From Paracoccaceae bacterium (lineage in GTDB: Bacteria; Pseudomonadota; Alphaproteobacteria; Rhodobacterales; Rhodobacteraceae), in the NCBI GenBank assembly GCA_020832445.1, contig JAFIEO010000067.1, forward strand, positions 17,417 to 81,416: 64,000 nt of DNA. The letters are read 5' to 3'. Made by a program: the position numbers and the translations under genes. Each line of letters starts with the position of its first letter. Within the stretch, counting starts at the first letter, position 1. Positions 18,592 to 29,011 of the stretch are shown in pieces. Below the pieces are notes generated by a model. That model saw only the letters and a program-made list of their open reading frames with translations. It searched no databases and had not been told where the DNA came from.

Positions 18592-20079
18592 CTACTCAGG
18601 TCGCAGCGTGACATGCTGATTGACCGCGCCAATGCTGTGGCGGGTCTCCTCCCCGTCGGGCCAGCGCACATGCACATCCGCGCCCGTCGCATCGCCCAGC
18701 CCGAAATGCAGCGGCACCAACTGCCCGCCCGCATGCCCGCCCCCGATGGTGATATCCTGCCATTGACTGGCCGTTTCAGTGTCCACCGTCACACGCGCGC
18801 CAATGGCAAAACGGTTGACCCCGCCCTGACGCAGATCAACCGCCAGCCAGTTGCCAACCCCTTCGGTGACGTTGCGATACAGCCTTGCGGGCGCGCGCCG
18901 GTTGATGACCACCAGATCAAGCCGCCCGTCACCATCCAGATCCACCAGCGCCGCACCGCGCGAACGTGCCGGATCTGCCAGTCCCGCCAGATGCGCGGCC
19001 TCGGAAAATGTGCCATCCGGCCCTTGCAGCAGCAGATTATTGGGGTCGGCCATGGCCAGATCGGGCATCTGGTCCACATTGCCCTTGGCCACGAACAGAT
19101 CGACCCGCCCGTTATTCGTCACATCGCCCCATTGGGCATGCCAGCCCGTCGACGGGCGCCCGTCATCGCCTGTAAACGGGCGGTGTGCGGTGTGGCCCAT
19201 GCTGAAGGGGGCCGCGCGGTAGGTGCCATCCCTTTGTGCCAGTTGCAGCATCTGGTCGGCCATCGATGTCAGATACACATCCGCCAGCCCGTTGCCGGTT
19301 ATATCGCGGCTGGCAATGCCCATGCCCCACAGCATCAACTCCGGCCAGCCATCATCGGCCCCCAGAAAGCGCCCGTCTTCAATATCCCACATCTGTTCAT
19401 GTCCGCCGCGCACATAATAATGCCTGTCATTGGACAAGCGCAGCGTCATGCGGTCACGGGCATCGGGGGCGGCCAGTGCCGATAGCGGGCAAAATCCCGG
19501 ACCGAAGGGGGCGGACGTCCAGCCCTTGCCGTAGGCGCGCAGCATCTGGTTGTCGTCGCAGGCAAAGAATGGGCCTTTGGGGTCGTCGCGGTCCACATAA
19601 TTGCCGACAAACATGCTGGGCCGGTTCGCGCCCGCATCCCACCACGCGCTGAACGCGGTGGACCAGCCCGCGCCCGCATCTATCCCAAGTGCTTCGGTCG
19701 CGTCTTCAAACTGGCAATCCCCAAGGCCGCGCAGCACCACATTCGGCCCGACGCGCAACACAAACACATCCAGCACCCCGTCGCCGTCAATATCCAGCGG
19801 ATAGGCCCCCGTCACACCCGTCAGGCCGGTATCGTGCGGCGCAAACGCCATCCCGCCCATGTTGCGCAACAACAGCGCAGGCCCTTCGCCGCCCGCCAGA
19901 AACAGATCGGGCAGGCCATTGTCGCTGCAATCAAATGCGGCCACACCCCCGCCCACAAAATATTCCCAGCCGCCGCTATAGTGATGCTCGGGTATGGTGT
20001 TGCTCAGGTCCGCAAATTGCGGGGATTGCGCCACGGCAGGGCTGGCCATCAAAAGGGCCGCGAAAAACACACCCTTCAT
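18592..20079 (-). CDS. Secreted FG-GAP/VCBS beta-propeller protein with ASPIC/UnbV C-terminal domain (CRTAC1 family)
   Basis: Exported protein of 495 residues. Signal peptide MKGVFFAALLMASPAVAQ is followed by several calcium-binding FG-GAP blades with the pattern DxDGDGxxDxxV (FDCSDNGLPDLFLAGG, DIDGDGVLDVFVL, DITGNGLADVYLTS, DVTNNGRVDLFVAKG, DLDGDGRLDLVVINR). A C-terminal ASPIC/UnbV domain spans about residues 400-490 (VRWPDGEETRHSIG). Its start overlaps the stop of the ROK regulator gene by 4 bp, so the two are co-translated, and it is convergent with the di-heme peroxidase gene. The molecular role of this family is poorly known. Confidence 0.88.
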   Translation of the reverse strand: MKGVFFAALLMASPAVAQSPQFADLSNTIPEHHYSGGWEYFVGGGVAAFDCSDNGLPDLFLAGGEGPALLLRNMGGMAFAPHDTGLTGVTGAYPLDIDGDGVLDVFVLRVGPNVVLRGLGDCQFEDATEALGIDAGAGWSTAFSAWWDAGANRPSMFVGNYVDRDDPKGPFFACDDNQMLRAYGKGWTSAPFGPGFCPLSALAAPDARDRMTLRLSNDRHYYVRGGHEQMWDIEDGRFLGADDGWPELMLWGMGIASRDITGNGLADVYLTSMADQMLQLAQRDGTYRAAPFSMGHTAHRPFTGDDGRPSTGWHAQWGDVTNNGRVDLFVAKGNVDQMPDLAMADPNNLLLQGPDGTFSEAAHLAGLADPARSRGAALVDLDGDGRLDLVVINRRAPARLYRNVTEGVGNWLAVDLRQGGVNRFAIGARVTVDTETASQWQDITIGGGHAGGQLVPLHFGLGDATGADVHVRWPDGEETRHSIGAVNQHVTLRPE

Positions 20080-21377
20080 GCGGCGCTGCCGCGCGTGGCT
20101 GTGCCGCCCAGCAGGTTTTCGGTCAAGGCCCCCAATGCCAGCGCGACCGCGCCCTGCGCCCAGACCAGATCACCCCATGCATGAATTTCCACGCGCGCAG
20201 GTGTGCGCGCACCAATCAGTGTCATGGCCTGCATTTCGGCCATCACTTCGCGGGCATACAGGTAATCATACTGCATGCGCCCGCCCGATAGAATGACCAC
20301 TTCGGGGTCAAACATCTGCACGACATTTGACAGCCCAAGCGCCAGATACCGCCCCGCGCGCCGGAAAATGGACAAGGCCGCTTCATTGCCGCGGCGGGCT
20401 TCAGAAAACAGGTCTTCCAGCAAGGCAAGCGGGCTTTCGGACAGGCTGGCATGCTGGTCCAGTGCGGTGGCCGCTTCGCGCGCCAATGCGTAATCGGCAA
20501 CATAGGCTTCCAGACAGCCACGCTTGCCACAGCGGCACAAGGCCCCGTCAAGTTGCACCTTGGTATGGCCCAATTCCAGCCCGACACCGCGCACCCCGCG
20601 ATAAAGCTGGTTGAACAACACCAACCCCATGCCGACCCCGTGTTCAATGGTGACAACCGCAAAATCCGATTTACGCCGCCCGCCGCCAAACCATAATTCC
20701 GCCAGCGTCAACAGGTTGGCGTCATTGTCCAGATAGGTGGGCACCCCGAACGCGTCCTGAAACTGCGTGCTCAGGGCGGTTCCGGGCGAATCGAGCATTG
20801 GTGACCATGGCACATTGCCTGTTGCGTGTTCCACCATGCCCGCCATGCCCACGCCGATGGAATCGATGTCACGCACCTGCATGCCTTGGGACGACAGCAA
20901 TTTGTCCATAAGCGCGCGGGCTTCGGCGACCAGAATGGCAGGGCTTTTGCGGTTGGGGCGGGTGGGCACATCGGCTTCGGCAATCCTGCGGCCCGCAAAA
21001 TCGCTTAGAACGGCTGTGTGGCGCTGGTCACCCAGCTTCATGCCGACAACATGATACGCTTCGGCCACCACCTCCAACTCCACCGGGGGGCGGCCACGCC
21101 CTGTGCGGGGCTGGTCGGTGTCCAGCGGCGGCGGGGTGGTGGTTTCGCGCAAGAACCCTTCGGCAATCAATTCGGCGGTGACGGCACTGATGGATGCAGC
21201 ACTTAGCCCAAGCGCGCGCACCATATCGGCGCGCGTGGTCTTGCCATGGGCGCGGGCATAGTCAAACAATGTCTGTCGCAGCGGGCGGGGAATAGGCGCA
21301 ATATTGGCCAGAACCGGACCGCAACCGGCCTGTTCTTCCGCATCAGATGTAATAGCCCCGACAAGATGCGGCGTCAT
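20076..21377 (-). CDS. xylR: ROK-family transcriptional regulator, XylR-like
   Basis: Regulator of 433 residues. An N-terminal winged helix (residues about 32-80; ADMVRALGLSAASISAVTAEL) is followed by a ROK sugar-kinase-like domain. The zinc site has His271 in ELGHTKV and the CRCGKRGCLE cysteines (281, 283, 288). A catalytic-type aspartate is present in YLDNDAN. It is divergent from xylF with a 229-bp gap, as expected for a xylose-responsive repressor of xylFHGBA. It is co-translated with the downstream ASPIC/UnbV gene, which is unusual. The symbol is given from family and position. Confidence 0.87.
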   Translation of the reverse strand: MTPHLVGAITSDAEEQAGCGPVLANIAPIPRPLRQTLFDYARAHGKTTRADMVRALGLSAASISAVTAELIAEGFLRETTTPPPLDTDQPRTGRGRPPVELEVVAEAYHVVGMKLGDQRHTAVLSDFAGRRIAEADVPTRPNRKSPAILVAEARALMDKLLSSQGMQVRDIDSIGVGMAGMVEHATGNVPWSPMLDSPGTALSTQFQDAFGVPTYLDNDANLLTLAELWFGGGRRKSDFAVVTIEHGVGMGLVLFNQLYRGVRGVGLELGHTKVQLDGALCRCGKRGCLEAYVADYALAREAATALDQHASLSESPLALLEDLFSEARRGNEAALSIFRRAGRYLALGLSNVVQMFDPEVVILSGGRMQYDYLYAREVMAEMQAMTLIGARTPARVEIHAWGDLVWAQGAVALALGALTENLLGGTATRGSAA

Positions 21378-21482
21378 TTACGTGCCCTCCCCAGCGCAGC
21401 AATAACTTCACAGAATAAATTAATAACACTGGATGTCGGGGAAAACATCAAGAAAAAACGACATATCGACAGAAATTTGCGG

Positions 21483-21518
21483 AATAAAGTCAGGAATCCT
21501 GACGCAGTTTACTTTATT
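21483..21518. promoter_or_regulatory. Candidate XylR/ROK operator: two nested inverted repeats
   Basis: A 15-bp inverted repeat GTCAGGAATCCTGAC (21489-21503, arms of 7) shares its left edge with a wider one whose 8-bp arms are AATAAAGT (21483-21490) and ACTTTATT (21511-21518). Both end just before a sigma-70-like -35 box in the xylF-xylR divergent region. Assignment to the ROK regulator is inferred from position. Confidence 0.6.
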
Positions 21519-21522
21519 TTGT

Positions 21523-21550
21523 TTGACAGACGAAAAATATATGGCATTAT
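21523..21550 (+). promoter_or_regulatory. Predicted sigma-70 promoter of xylFHGBA
   Basis: TTGACA (21523-21528) and CATTAT (21545-21550) are separated by 16 bp and lie 57 bp before the xylF start. The A/T-rich segment around it contrasts with the GC-rich surroundings. The upstream nested palindromes abut the -35 box, consistent with repression by steric block. Confidence 0.6.
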
Positions 21551-21606
21551 TTCGCTGTCCGGACGCGCCTCGACGCGCGTGCCGCGATTTGTTCAGGGAG
21601 GAACGC

Positions 21607-22632
21607 ATGCAAAAAATTATGACTGCGGCTATTGTCGCAACGCTTGGCTTCAGCACATCTGCATTGGCCCAGTCGCTGACTGTCGGTGTAAGCTGGTCGA
21701 ACTTTCAGGAAGAACGCTGGCAGACGGATGAGGCCGCTATTCGCGCAGCTTTGGACGCCGCTGGCGCCACTTATATTTCGACGGATGCACAATCATCATC
21801 ATCCAAACAGCTGTCCGATATCGAAAGTCTGGTGTCGCAGGGCGCGAATGCGCTGATCGTTCTGGCGCAAGACGCAGCAGCTATTGGCCCGGCCGTTCAA
21901 GCCGCAGCTGACGAGGGCATCCCCGTTGTTGCCTATGACCGCTTGATCGAAGACAACCGCGCCTTCTACCTGACCTTCGACAATGTCGAAGTGGGCCGCA
22001 TGCAGGCGCGCGCCGTGCTGGAGCAGGCACCAAGCGGCAATTACGTCATGATCAAAGGCTCGCCCACTGACCCCAACGCAGACTTCCTGCGCGGTGGCCA
22101 GCAGGAGATTCTGCAAGCTGCGATTGATGCAGGCGATATCACCATCGTCGGCGAAGCCTATACCGATGCGTGGCTGCCCGCCAATGCGCAGCGCAACATG
22201 GAGCAGATTCTGACAGCGCAGGACAACAATGTCGACGCCGTCGTGGCATCCAATGACGGCACCGCCGGTGGCGTTGTTGCGGCACTGACCGCGCAGGGCA
22301 TGGACGGGATTCCCGTATCCGGCCAGGATGGCGACCACGCGGCGCTGAACCGGATCGCACAGGGCACGCAAACCGTTTCCGTGTGGAAAGACGCGCGGGA
22401 TCTGGGCCGTGCTGCGGCTGAAATCGCGGTGCAACTGGCCGCAGGCACCGAAATGGCCGATATTGACGGTGCAGGCATGTGGACATCGCCCGCAGGCACC
22501 GAAATGGTGTCCATGTTCCTGGAACCTGTTCCGGTGACCGCAGACAACCTGTCGCTGGTCGTCGATGCTGGCTGGATCAGCCTTGAAGCACTGTGTCAGG
22601 GTGTCAGCAGTGGCCCCGCGCCCTGTGATTGA
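21607..22632 (+). CDS. xylF: D-xylose ABC transporter periplasmic binding protein
   Basis: Periplasmic xylose-binding protein of about 341 residues. Start ATG 21607 has a CAGGGAGG ribosome site and opens the signal peptide [21 protein letters not shown]. The mature part matches XylF, with [16 protein letters not shown] at the start, VVAYDRLI in the middle and VSGQDGD near the C-terminal lobe. It is the first gene of the xylose operon and is followed by a perfect hairpin and then xylH. It delivers D-xylose to XylHG. Confidence 0.93.
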   Translation: MQKIMTAAIVATLGFSTSALAQSLTVGVSWSNFQEERWQTDEAAIRAALDAAGATYISTDAQSSSSKQLSDIESLVSQGANALIVLAQDAAAIGPAVQAAADEGIPVVAYDRLIEDNRAFYLTFDNVEVGRMQARAVLEQAPSGNYVMIKGSPTDPNADFLRGGQQEILQAAIDAGDITIVGEAYTDAWLPANAQRNMEQILTAQDNNVDAVVASNDGTAGGVVAALTAQGMDGIPVSGQDGDHAALNRIAQGTQTVSVWKDARDLGRAAAEIAVQLAAGTEMADIDGAGMWTSPAGTEMVSMFLEPVPVTADNLSLVVDAGWISLEALCQGVSSGPAPCD

Positions 22633-22653
22633 TCACGACTAGCCCTATCACAT

Positions 22654-22679
22654 ATGGGGCGGCATGCGTGCCGCCCCAT
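22654..22679 (+). other. Intercistronic hairpin between xylF and xylH
   Basis: Perfect 11-bp stem ATGGGGCGGCA (22654-22664) with TGCCGCCCCAT (22669-22679), loop TGCG. It starts about 20 bases after the xylF stop codon. No U-tract follows, so it probably stabilises the xylF 3' end or attenuates read-through into xylHGBA. Confidence 0.8.
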
Positions 22680-22759
22680 CGTCGAGCGCTGCGCTTGCGC
22701 GCAGATTGGTCCTTGCCTGTGCAGCATCCGCACAGCCACGACATTCAGGACATTTCCCC

Positions 22760-24073
22760 ATGAGCACCCCCGACACTGCCAACCGCACATCATCCGGCGG
22801 CCAGAAGGCCAATAAGAAAAGCCTGATGGATGCACTGGAACTGGATACCCGCCTGCTGGGCATGATTGGCGCCTTTATTCTGGTGGCCATTGTGTTCAAT
22901 GTCCTGACGGACGGGCGTTTTCTGACGCCGCGCAACATATTCAACCTGACCATCCAGACCGTCAGCGTGGCGATCATGGCCACCGGCATGGTGTTTGTGA
23001 TTGTCACGCGCCACATTGACCTGTCAGTGGGCGCGTTGCTGGCCACCTGTTCGGCGGTCATGGCGATGATGCAGACCGCGTGGTTGCCGCAGTTTCTGGA
23101 CCTGCCGCTGGGCCACCCGCTTATTCCGTGGCTGGCAATTGCTGCGGGCATTATTACAGGCGGGGTGATTGGCGCGTTTCAGGGCTGGTTGACCGGATAT
23201 TTGCTGATACCCGCGTTCATTGTCACACTTGGGGGCTTGCTGGTGTGGCGCAATGCGGCGTGGTATCTGACCAACGGGCAGACCATTGGCCCGCTGGATT
23301 CAACATTCCAGATGTTCGGCGGCATCAACGGCACCATGGGCGAATTCTGGTCATGGGTCGTGGGCATTGTTGCCACATTGGCTGCGCTGGCCGCACTTTG
23401 GGCCAAACGGCGCGACAAGTTGCGCCATGAATTTCCGGTAAAGCCGCTTTGGGCTGAAATGGCGCTGGGGGCTATAATTGCCGGTGCAATTCTGGGCCTG
23501 ATCGCGGTGCTGAATTCCTATCAGGTGCCGGCTGCACGGCTGCAACGCGAATTCACCGCGCGCGGTGAAACCATGCCCGAGGGGTATACCGCAGCCTATG
23601 GCCTGCCACTGTCGGTGCTGTTGCTGATTGTTGTGGCCATTGTCATGACGGTTATTGCGCGGCGCACTGCATTGGGGCGCTATATCTTTGCAACCGGCGG
23701 CAACCCGCAAGCGGCAGAACTGTCGGGCATCAACACGCGCCTGCTGACCGTCAAGGTGTTCGCCATCATGGGCGCGCTTTGTGCAATTTCCGCGGTCGTG
23801 GCGTCGGCGCGGCTGACCAACCATTCCAACGATATCGGCACACTGGACGAATTGCGCGTGATCGCCGCCGCCGTGATTGGCGGCACTGCACTGGCGGGCG
23901 GGATTGGCACGATTTATGGCGCAATTCTGGGCGCGCTGATCATGCAATCGCTGCAATCAGGCATGGCCATGGTGGGCGTTGACGCGCCCTTGCAAAATAT
24001 CGTCGTGGGCAGCGTGCTGGTTCTGGCTGTGCTGATCGACATCATCTATCGCCGCCGCACAGGAAAGGGCTGA
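22760..24073 (+). CDS. xylH: D-xylose ABC transporter permease
   Basis: Inner-membrane permease of about 437 residues in the ribose/xylose permease family, with about ten hydrophobic segments. The family block [14 protein letters not shown] is at about residues 88-101, and the C-terminal [21 protein letters not shown] is conserved. I chose ATG 22760 because the longer frame starts inside the hairpin; the ribosome site is weak (AGGA, 10 bases upstream). At 437 residues it is longer than the usual XylH of about 390, with the extra length around the central charged stretch ([11 protein letters not shown]). Confidence 0.92.
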   Translation: MSTPDTANRTSSGGQKANKKSLMDALELDTRLLGMIGAFILVAIVFNVLTDGRFLTPRNIFNLTIQTVSVAIMATGMVFVIVTRHIDLSVGALLATCSAVMAMMQTAWLPQFLDLPLGHPLIPWLAIAAGIITGGVIGAFQGWLTGYLLIPAFIVTLGGLLVWRNAAWYLTNGQTIGPLDSTFQMFGGINGTMGEFWSWVVGIVATLAALAALWAKRRDKLRHEFPVKPLWAEMALGAIIAGAILGLIAVLNSYQVPAARLQREFTARGETMPEGYTAAYGLPLSVLLLIVVAIVMTVIARRTALGRYIFATGGNPQAAELSGINTRLLTVKVFAIMGALCAISAVVASARLTNHSNDIGTLDELRVIAAAVIGGTALAGGIGTIYGAILGALIMQSLQSGMAMVGVDAPLQNIVVGSVLVLAVLIDIIYRRRTGKG

Positions 24074-24075
24074 AC

Positions 24076-24828
24076 ATGACCCGCACACCACTTGTCGATA
24101 TGCGCAATATCTCGATTGCTTTTGGCGGCGTGCAGGCCGTTGATGATGTATCAATCGACCTGTATCCCGGCGAAGTTGTGGGCCTGTTGGGCCATAACGG
24201 GGCAGGTAAATCAACGCTGATCAAGATCCTGTCGGGGGCCTATAAGGCTGATAGCGGCGAAATCTGGATCGAGGGCGAGAAAGCTACGATCAACAGCCCC
24301 CGCGATGCGCGCGCCTATAATATAGAAACCATCCACCAGACACTTGCGCTGGCGGACAATCTGCCCGCGCCTGCAAACCTGTTTCTGGGGCGCGAATTGC
24401 GCACCATGTTCGGGTTTCTGGATGACAGCCGCATGGAAGCTGAAACCACCAAAATCATGGCGCGGCTGAACCCCAACTTCAAGAAAATCGCAGATCCCGT
24501 CAGCGCCCTGTCGGGTGGCCAGCGCCAGTCAGTGGCGATTGCGCGCGCCGTCTATTTCAACGCGCGCATTCTTATCATGGACGAACCGACAGCCGCGCTT
24601 GGCGTGCATGAAACCAAAATGGTGGCCGACCTGATCATGGAGTTGAAGGCCCAGGGGCTTGGCATTTTCCTGATCAGCCATGACACCCGTGAAATGATGG
24701 ACCTGTGCGACCGCGTCAGCGTCATGAAGAACGGCCAGCTTATCGGCACCGAACGGGTCGAGGATGTGACCGAAGATGACATCTTGTCGATGATCATCAT
24801 GGGCAAGAAGGCAGAACAGGCAGCATGA
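24076..24828 (+). CDS. xylG: D-xylose ABC transporter ATP-binding protein, single-domain form
   Basis: ATPase of 250 residues. It has Walker [10 protein letters not shown] (about residues 39-47), signature LSGGQRQS, Walker [13 protein letters not shown] and switch histidine ISHDT. Enterobacterial XylG carries two fused ABC domains (about 510 residues); this protein has only one and must act as a homodimer. It lies 2 bp after xylH, and its stop overlaps the xylB start. No remnant of a second domain is seen downstream, so this is a short family form and not a truncation. Confidence 0.92.
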   Translation: MTRTPLVDMRNISIAFGGVQAVDDVSIDLYPGEVVGLLGHNGAGKSTLIKILSGAYKADSGEIWIEGEKATINSPRDARAYNIETIHQTLALADNLPAPANLFLGRELRTMFGFLDDSRMEAETTKIMARLNPNFKKIADPVSALSGGQRQSVAIARAVYFNARILIMDEPTAALGVHETKMVADLIMELKAQGLGIFLISHDTREMMDLCDRVSVMKNGQLIGTERVEDVTEDDILSMIIMGKKAEQAA

Positions 24829-26267
24829 TGTATCTGGGACTGGATCTTGGCACCTCCAGCCTGAAAGGGTTGGTGATTGATGATACCGGCGCGGTTCTGA
24901 CCGAAGCCACAGCCCCGTTAAGCGTTTCGCGCCCCGCCCCCGGCTGGTCCGAGCAAGACCCCGCAGACTGGATCACGGCGGCGGGAACGGTGCTGCGCGC
25001 CCTGTCGGACAAGGTGGATCTGGGCGCGGTTGCGGGCATTGGCCTGTCGGGGCATATGCATGGCGCAACTGTGTTGGATGCATCTGACAATGTGCTGCGC
25101 CCGTGCATATTGTGGAATGACACCCGCGCCAGTGTGCAGGCCGCGGCGCTGGACGCAGACCCGCAATTTCGGGCCATAAGTGGCAATATCGTCTTTCCGG
25201 GCTTTACCGCACCCAAACTGGTCTGGATGGCAGATGAAGAACCCGACCTGTTTGCACAAGTGGCCAAGGTGTTGTTGCCAAAGGACTATCTGCGCCTGTG
25301 GCTGACGGGGGCGCATGTGGCCGAAATGTCAGATGCGGCGGGCACAAGCTGGCTGGATGTGGGCGCGCGCGACTGGTCCGACGGGTTGCTGAATGCCACG
25401 GGACTGACACGCGACCACATGCCCGCCCTTGTCGAAGGGTCCGCGCAATCAGGCGGGCTGCGCGCTGCACTTGCGCAGGAATTCGGGCTGCGCGCGGGTA
25501 TTCCCGTCGCTGGCGGGGCGGGCGACAATGCCGCAACCGCCATCGGGCTGGGGATCGCGCGGGGCGGGCAGGGTTTCGTCAGCCTTGGCACATCGGGCGT
25601 GCTATTTGCGGCAACCGACGGCTACGCGCCAGCGCCCGAAACCGCAGTGCATACATTCTGTCACGCGTTGCCGGATACATGGCACCAGATGGGTGTTATT
25701 CTGGCGGCCACCGATGCGCTGAACTGGTTTGCAGGCATCGCGGGGGCAAGTCCAGCAGAACTGACAGCCAATCTGGGCACCTTGCAGGCCCCCGGCCGCG
25801 CGCTGTTTTTGCCCTATCTGGGCGGCGAACGCACACCGCTGAATGACGCGGGCATTCGCGGCGCGTTCATCGGGCTGGAACATGCGACCGACCGCGCTGC
25901 CGCCACCCGCGCGGTGATGGAAGGCGTGGTTTACGCCTTGGTCGATTGCCAGCAGGCATTGGCGGCCACGGGCACACGGCTGGATACGCTACTGGCCGCA
26001 GGCGGGGGCGCGCGGTCGGAATACTGGCTTTCGGCCTTGGCCACCGCGCTGGACCTGCCAATCCATGTGCCGCAAGCGGGCGATTATGGCGCGGCCCTTG
26101 GGGCTGCGCGGCTGGGGTTGATGGCGGCAACCGGGGCAGGGGCAGACGCCATGCCACTGCCACCCATTGCCCGCAGCTTTGACCCCGTCGCCGATACAAC
26201 ACAGGCCTTTCAGGACGGGTATGCCCGCTACCGCAAGGCGCAATCTGCAATAAAGGATCTGACATGA
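24825..26267 (+). CDS. xylB: Xylulokinase
   Basis: FGGY-family sugar kinase of 480 residues that phosphorylates D-xylulose to D-xylulose 5-phosphate. It has N-terminal [10 protein letters not shown], the xylulokinase motif [10 protein letters not shown] around residues 67-76, WNDTRA at 98-103 and C-terminal GGGARSEYW. It starts with tandem ATGs (24825 and 24828); either gives a normal protein. Overlaps with xylG and xylA show tight coupling. Confidence 0.94.
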   Translation: MMYLGLDLGTSSLKGLVIDDTGAVLTEATAPLSVSRPAPGWSEQDPADWITAAGTVLRALSDKVDLGAVAGIGLSGHMHGATVLDASDNVLRPCILWNDTRASVQAAALDADPQFRAISGNIVFPGFTAPKLVWMADEEPDLFAQVAKVLLPKDYLRLWLTGAHVAEMSDAAGTSWLDVGARDWSDGLLNATGLTRDHMPALVEGSAQSGGLRAALAQEFGLRAGIPVAGGAGDNAATAIGLGIARGGQGFVSLGTSGVLFAATDGYAPAPETAVHTFCHALPDTWHQMGVILAATDALNWFAGIAGASPAELTANLGTLQAPGRALFLPYLGGERTPLNDAGIRGAFIGLEHATDRAAATRAVMEGVVYALVDCQQALAATGTRLDTLLAAGGGARSEYWLSALATALDLPIHVPQAGDYGAALGAARLGLMAATGAGADAMPLPPIARSFDPVADTTQAFQDGYARYRKAQSAIKDLT

Positions 26268-27565
26268 CCGATTTCTTCCAAGGTATCCCGCAAATCACCT
26301 ATGAGGGACCGGACAGCGACAATGATTTCGCGTTCCGCCATTACAACCCGGATGAAATTGTTCTGGGCCGCAGGATGGAAGATCACCTGCGCTTCGCCAT
26401 CTGCTATTGGCACAGCTTCGCATGGCAGGGGGGCGATCCGTTCGGCGGCCAGACATTCCTGCGCCCATGGTTTGGCGACAGCATGCAAAACGCCAAGCTG
26501 AAGGCCGATGTCGCGTTTGAGATGTTCCGCATTCTGAACGCCCCCTATTACTGTTTCCATGATGCCGACATGCGCCCCGAAGGCGACAGCTTTGCCGAAA
26601 CCACCCGCAATCTTGAAGAAATTACAGACTATTTCGCCGCCAAAATGGAAGCGGGCGGGCCGAAACTGCTATGGGGCACGGCCAATCTGTTCAGCCACCG
26701 GCGTTTCATGTCAGGGGCCGCAACCAATCCCGACCCTGATGTGTTTGCGTTTTCCGCCGCAACGGTGAAAACCTGCATGGATGCGACCCAGCGTCTGGGG
26801 GGCGAAAACTATGTGCTATGGGGCGGGCGCGAAGGGTATGAAACCCTGCTGAACACCGACCTTAGCAAAGAGCTGGACCATATGGGCCGTTTCCTGTCGA
26901 TGGTGGTGGATTACAAGCACAAGATCGGTTTCAAAGGGGCCATCCTGATCGAACCAAAACCGCAGGAACCCACAAAGCACCAGTATGATTATGATGTGGC
27001 TACAGTCTATGGCTTCCTGAAGCGCTTCGGGCTGGAAAAAGAAGTAAAGGTCAATATCGAGCAGGGCCATGCCATTCTTGCAGGCCACAGCTTCGAGCAT
27101 GAACTGGCGCTGGCGTCCAGCCTTGGGATTTTCGGGTCCATCGACATGAACCGCAATGATTATCAATCCGGTTGGGACACGGACCAGTTCCCCAATAATG
27201 TGCCTGAAATCGCGCTGGCCTATTATGAAATTCTGCGCGCAGGCGGGTTCACATCCGGTGGCACGAATTTCGATTCCAAACTGCGCCGCCAGTCGCTGGA
27301 CCCCGAAGACCTGATCGTGTCGCATGCAGGCGCAATGGATGTCTGCGCGCGCGGGCTGAAGGCAGCCGCCGCAATGCTGGAAGATGGCAGGTTGGAATCC
27401 GCACGCGCCGCACGTTACGCAGGCTGGGCCAAACCCGAAGCGCAGGCGCTATTGACCAGCGATCTGGACAGTATCGCAGCCGACGTTCTGGCCCGTGGCA
27501 TCGACCCGCAGCCCTGTTCCGGCAAACAGGAAAAGCTGGAAAATCTGGTCAACCGCTTCATGTAA
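26264..27565 (+). CDS. xylA: Xylose isomerase
   Basis: Xylose isomerase of 433 residues (class II length) converting D-xylose to D-xylulose. Active-site and metal blocks are visible: [11 protein letters not shown] (catalytic His), [44 protein letters not shown] and [20 protein letters not shown]. The ATG overlaps the xylB stop by 4 bp. It is the last gene of the xylFHGBA operon and is followed by a terminator-like hairpin. Confidence 0.96.
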   Translation: MTDFFQGIPQITYEGPDSDNDFAFRHYNPDEIVLGRRMEDHLRFAICYWHSFAWQGGDPFGGQTFLRPWFGDSMQNAKLKADVAFEMFRILNAPYYCFHDADMRPEGDSFAETTRNLEEITDYFAAKMEAGGPKLLWGTANLFSHRRFMSGAATNPDPDVFAFSAATVKTCMDATQRLGGENYVLWGGREGYETLLNTDLSKELDHMGRFLSMVVDYKHKIGFKGAILIEPKPQEPTKHQYDYDVATVYGFLKRFGLEKEVKVNIEQGHAILAGHSFEHELALASSLGIFGSIDMNRNDYQSGWDTDQFPNNVPEIALAYYEILRAGGFTSGGTNFDSKLRRQSLDPEDLIVSHAGAMDVCARGLKAAAAMLEDGRLESARAARYAGWAKPEAQALLTSDLDSIAADVLARGIDPQPCSGKQEKLENLVNRFM

Positions 27566-27572
27566 GCATTTG

Positions 27573-27604
27573 GCGGGCTTGCCCTGAAACGGGGGCAAGT
27601 CCGC
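27573..27604 (+). terminator. Terminator-like hairpin after xylA
   Basis: Arms GCGGGCTTGCCC (27573-27584) and GGGCAAGTCCGC (27593-27604) pair over 12 positions with one G-U pair. The hairpin begins 8 bases after the xylA stop codon. It lacks a strong U-tract, so termination efficiency is uncertain. Confidence 0.6.
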
Positions 27605-27679
27605 GATGCGCAAGGATTAAACTCATAATCAATGTTATGTTAATGATGGATTGAGCCACGCCGCGCGATCATCATCTGC

Positions 27680-29011
27680 TCAGCGCAGCAGCCGCACGAT
27701 CTGCCCCTGGGGCTGCGCGGGACAGAATTCCAGCCGCCAGCCAAGTTTGTTCAGCGCTGCGGCGGCAATGGCAAGGCCCAGACCGCTGCCTTTTTCGCGC
27801 GCGCCTGCGCCTGTGAAAAAACGCTGTGTCACATGCGGCAGGTCGTCTGCCGCAATACCAGCGCCTTGGTCCTGCACCTCTAGGCCGGTATCGGACACCA
27901 GAACGGAAACAACACTGCCTGCGGGCGCGGCGTGCAGCGCGTTTTCCACCACATTGCGCAGCGCGACCCCCAGTTGAACGGGATCTGTGCAAACGCCCCC
28001 CGCGCTGCCCTTCAGGCGCAGTGTGACACCCTTGCGCTGTGCCAAATCCTGCGCATCGTCGCAGGCCCTTCGGGCAATACTGTCCAAATGCTCGGACCGG
28101 ACGCTTAACGCGTCCCCGTCTTCGGCGCGCGCCAGATCAAGCAACTGGCCCACCAGCCTGCCGGTCCTGTCGACAGCGCCGGTCAGTTTTTCCAGCGCAT
28201 TATCCTGAACCACCCCCGGCGGGGCCGATCGCGCGACCTGTGCCTGTGTCTTTATGCCTGCAAGCGGTGTTTTCAGTTCATGTGCGGCATAGGCGATAAA
28301 GTCGCGCTCGCGGCTGCGGGCCTGTGCCAGTCGCGCCAGCAACCCGTCAAGCGCGGCGCCAACCGGGCGCATTTCCGGTGGCAACGGGGTTTCGGCAACA
28401 GGGTCAAGGTTGCCTTCATCACGCGCAGCAAGGGCCGAGGCAAATTGTTGCAACGGGCGCAACCCGCGCCCCGCACTTAGCCAGATGGCCGCCGCCAGCA
28501 GCGGCGCAATCACAAGTATCGGCCAGATCAAGCCCGCGCGCACATCTGCGACAAGATTTTCGCGCATGGCATAGCTTTCGCCCACAACGATTTCCACGCC
28601 AAGCGCTTCATTGACGACAGTATAGACACGCCATTTGCCCCCATCCATTTCGGATGCGCTGAACCCCGGTTCGGATTGCGCCAGCCGTTGCGCAGGCCCC
28701 CCGCCCGATTGCCCCAGCAACGTGCCGCGCATGGACCAGACCTGACAATGTAGCTGCCGTTCAATGCCGCCGTCGATGACACGGAAATCCGGCAGGCTAA
28801 GGCTGCCTTCGGCATCCAGACTGACGGCATGCGCCAGCCCCTGATCCGACAGCAATGACGACACCATATGCCCCGCTTCGGCCAGCCGCGAATCCAGCAC
28901 GCGTTCAATTTGCGCCTTGGTGGAATATTGCAGCCAGACAACCGCCGACAGCCAGATCAGCCCCGTGGCCAGCAGCAGCAGCGCAAACAGACGCATTCTA
29001 AGGGATGTCAT
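27680..29011 (-). CDS. Sensor histidine kinase (QseC/TctE-like)
   Basis: Membrane kinase of 443 residues. Transmembrane segments lie at about residues 7-27 and 161-180, with a periplasmic sensor domain of about 130 residues between them. A HAMP-like linker is followed by HisKA with the phosphorylated His244 in YAAHELKTPLAG, then HATPase_c with N-box NVVENALHAA, G1 VQDQGAGI and G2 GSGLGLAI. It overlaps the response regulator stop by 4 bp. The divergent thiol-redox genes at 29764 suggest that it may sense envelope redox or metal stress, as with Scs systems (inference). Confidence 0.88.
   Translation of the reverse strand: MTSLRMRLFALLLLATGLIWLSAVVWLQYSTKAQIERVLDSRLAEAGHMVSSLLSDQGLAHAVSLDAEGSLSLPDFRVIDGGIERQLHCQVWSMRGTLLGQSGGGPAQRLAQSEPGFSASEMDGGKWRVYTVVNEALGVEIVVGESYAMRENLVADVRAGLIWPILVIAPLLAAAIWLSAGRGLRPLQQFASALAARDEGNLDPVAETPLPPEMRPVGAALDGLLARLAQARSRERDFIAYAAHELKTPLAGIKTQAQVARSAPPGVVQDNALEKLTGAVDRTGRLVGQLLDLARAEDGDALSVRSEHLDSIARRACDDAQDLAQRKGVTLRLKGSAGGVCTDPVQLGVALRNVVENALHAAPAGSVVSVLVSDTGLEVQDQGAGIAADDLPHVTQRFFTGAGAREKGSGLGLAIAAAALNKLGWRLEFCPAQPQGQIVRLLR

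Noticed and set aside
24076..24828. xylG considered as a truncated two-domain ATPase
   Set aside because: The stop overlaps the xylB start cleanly and no second-domain remnant is present, so it is a complete short form.
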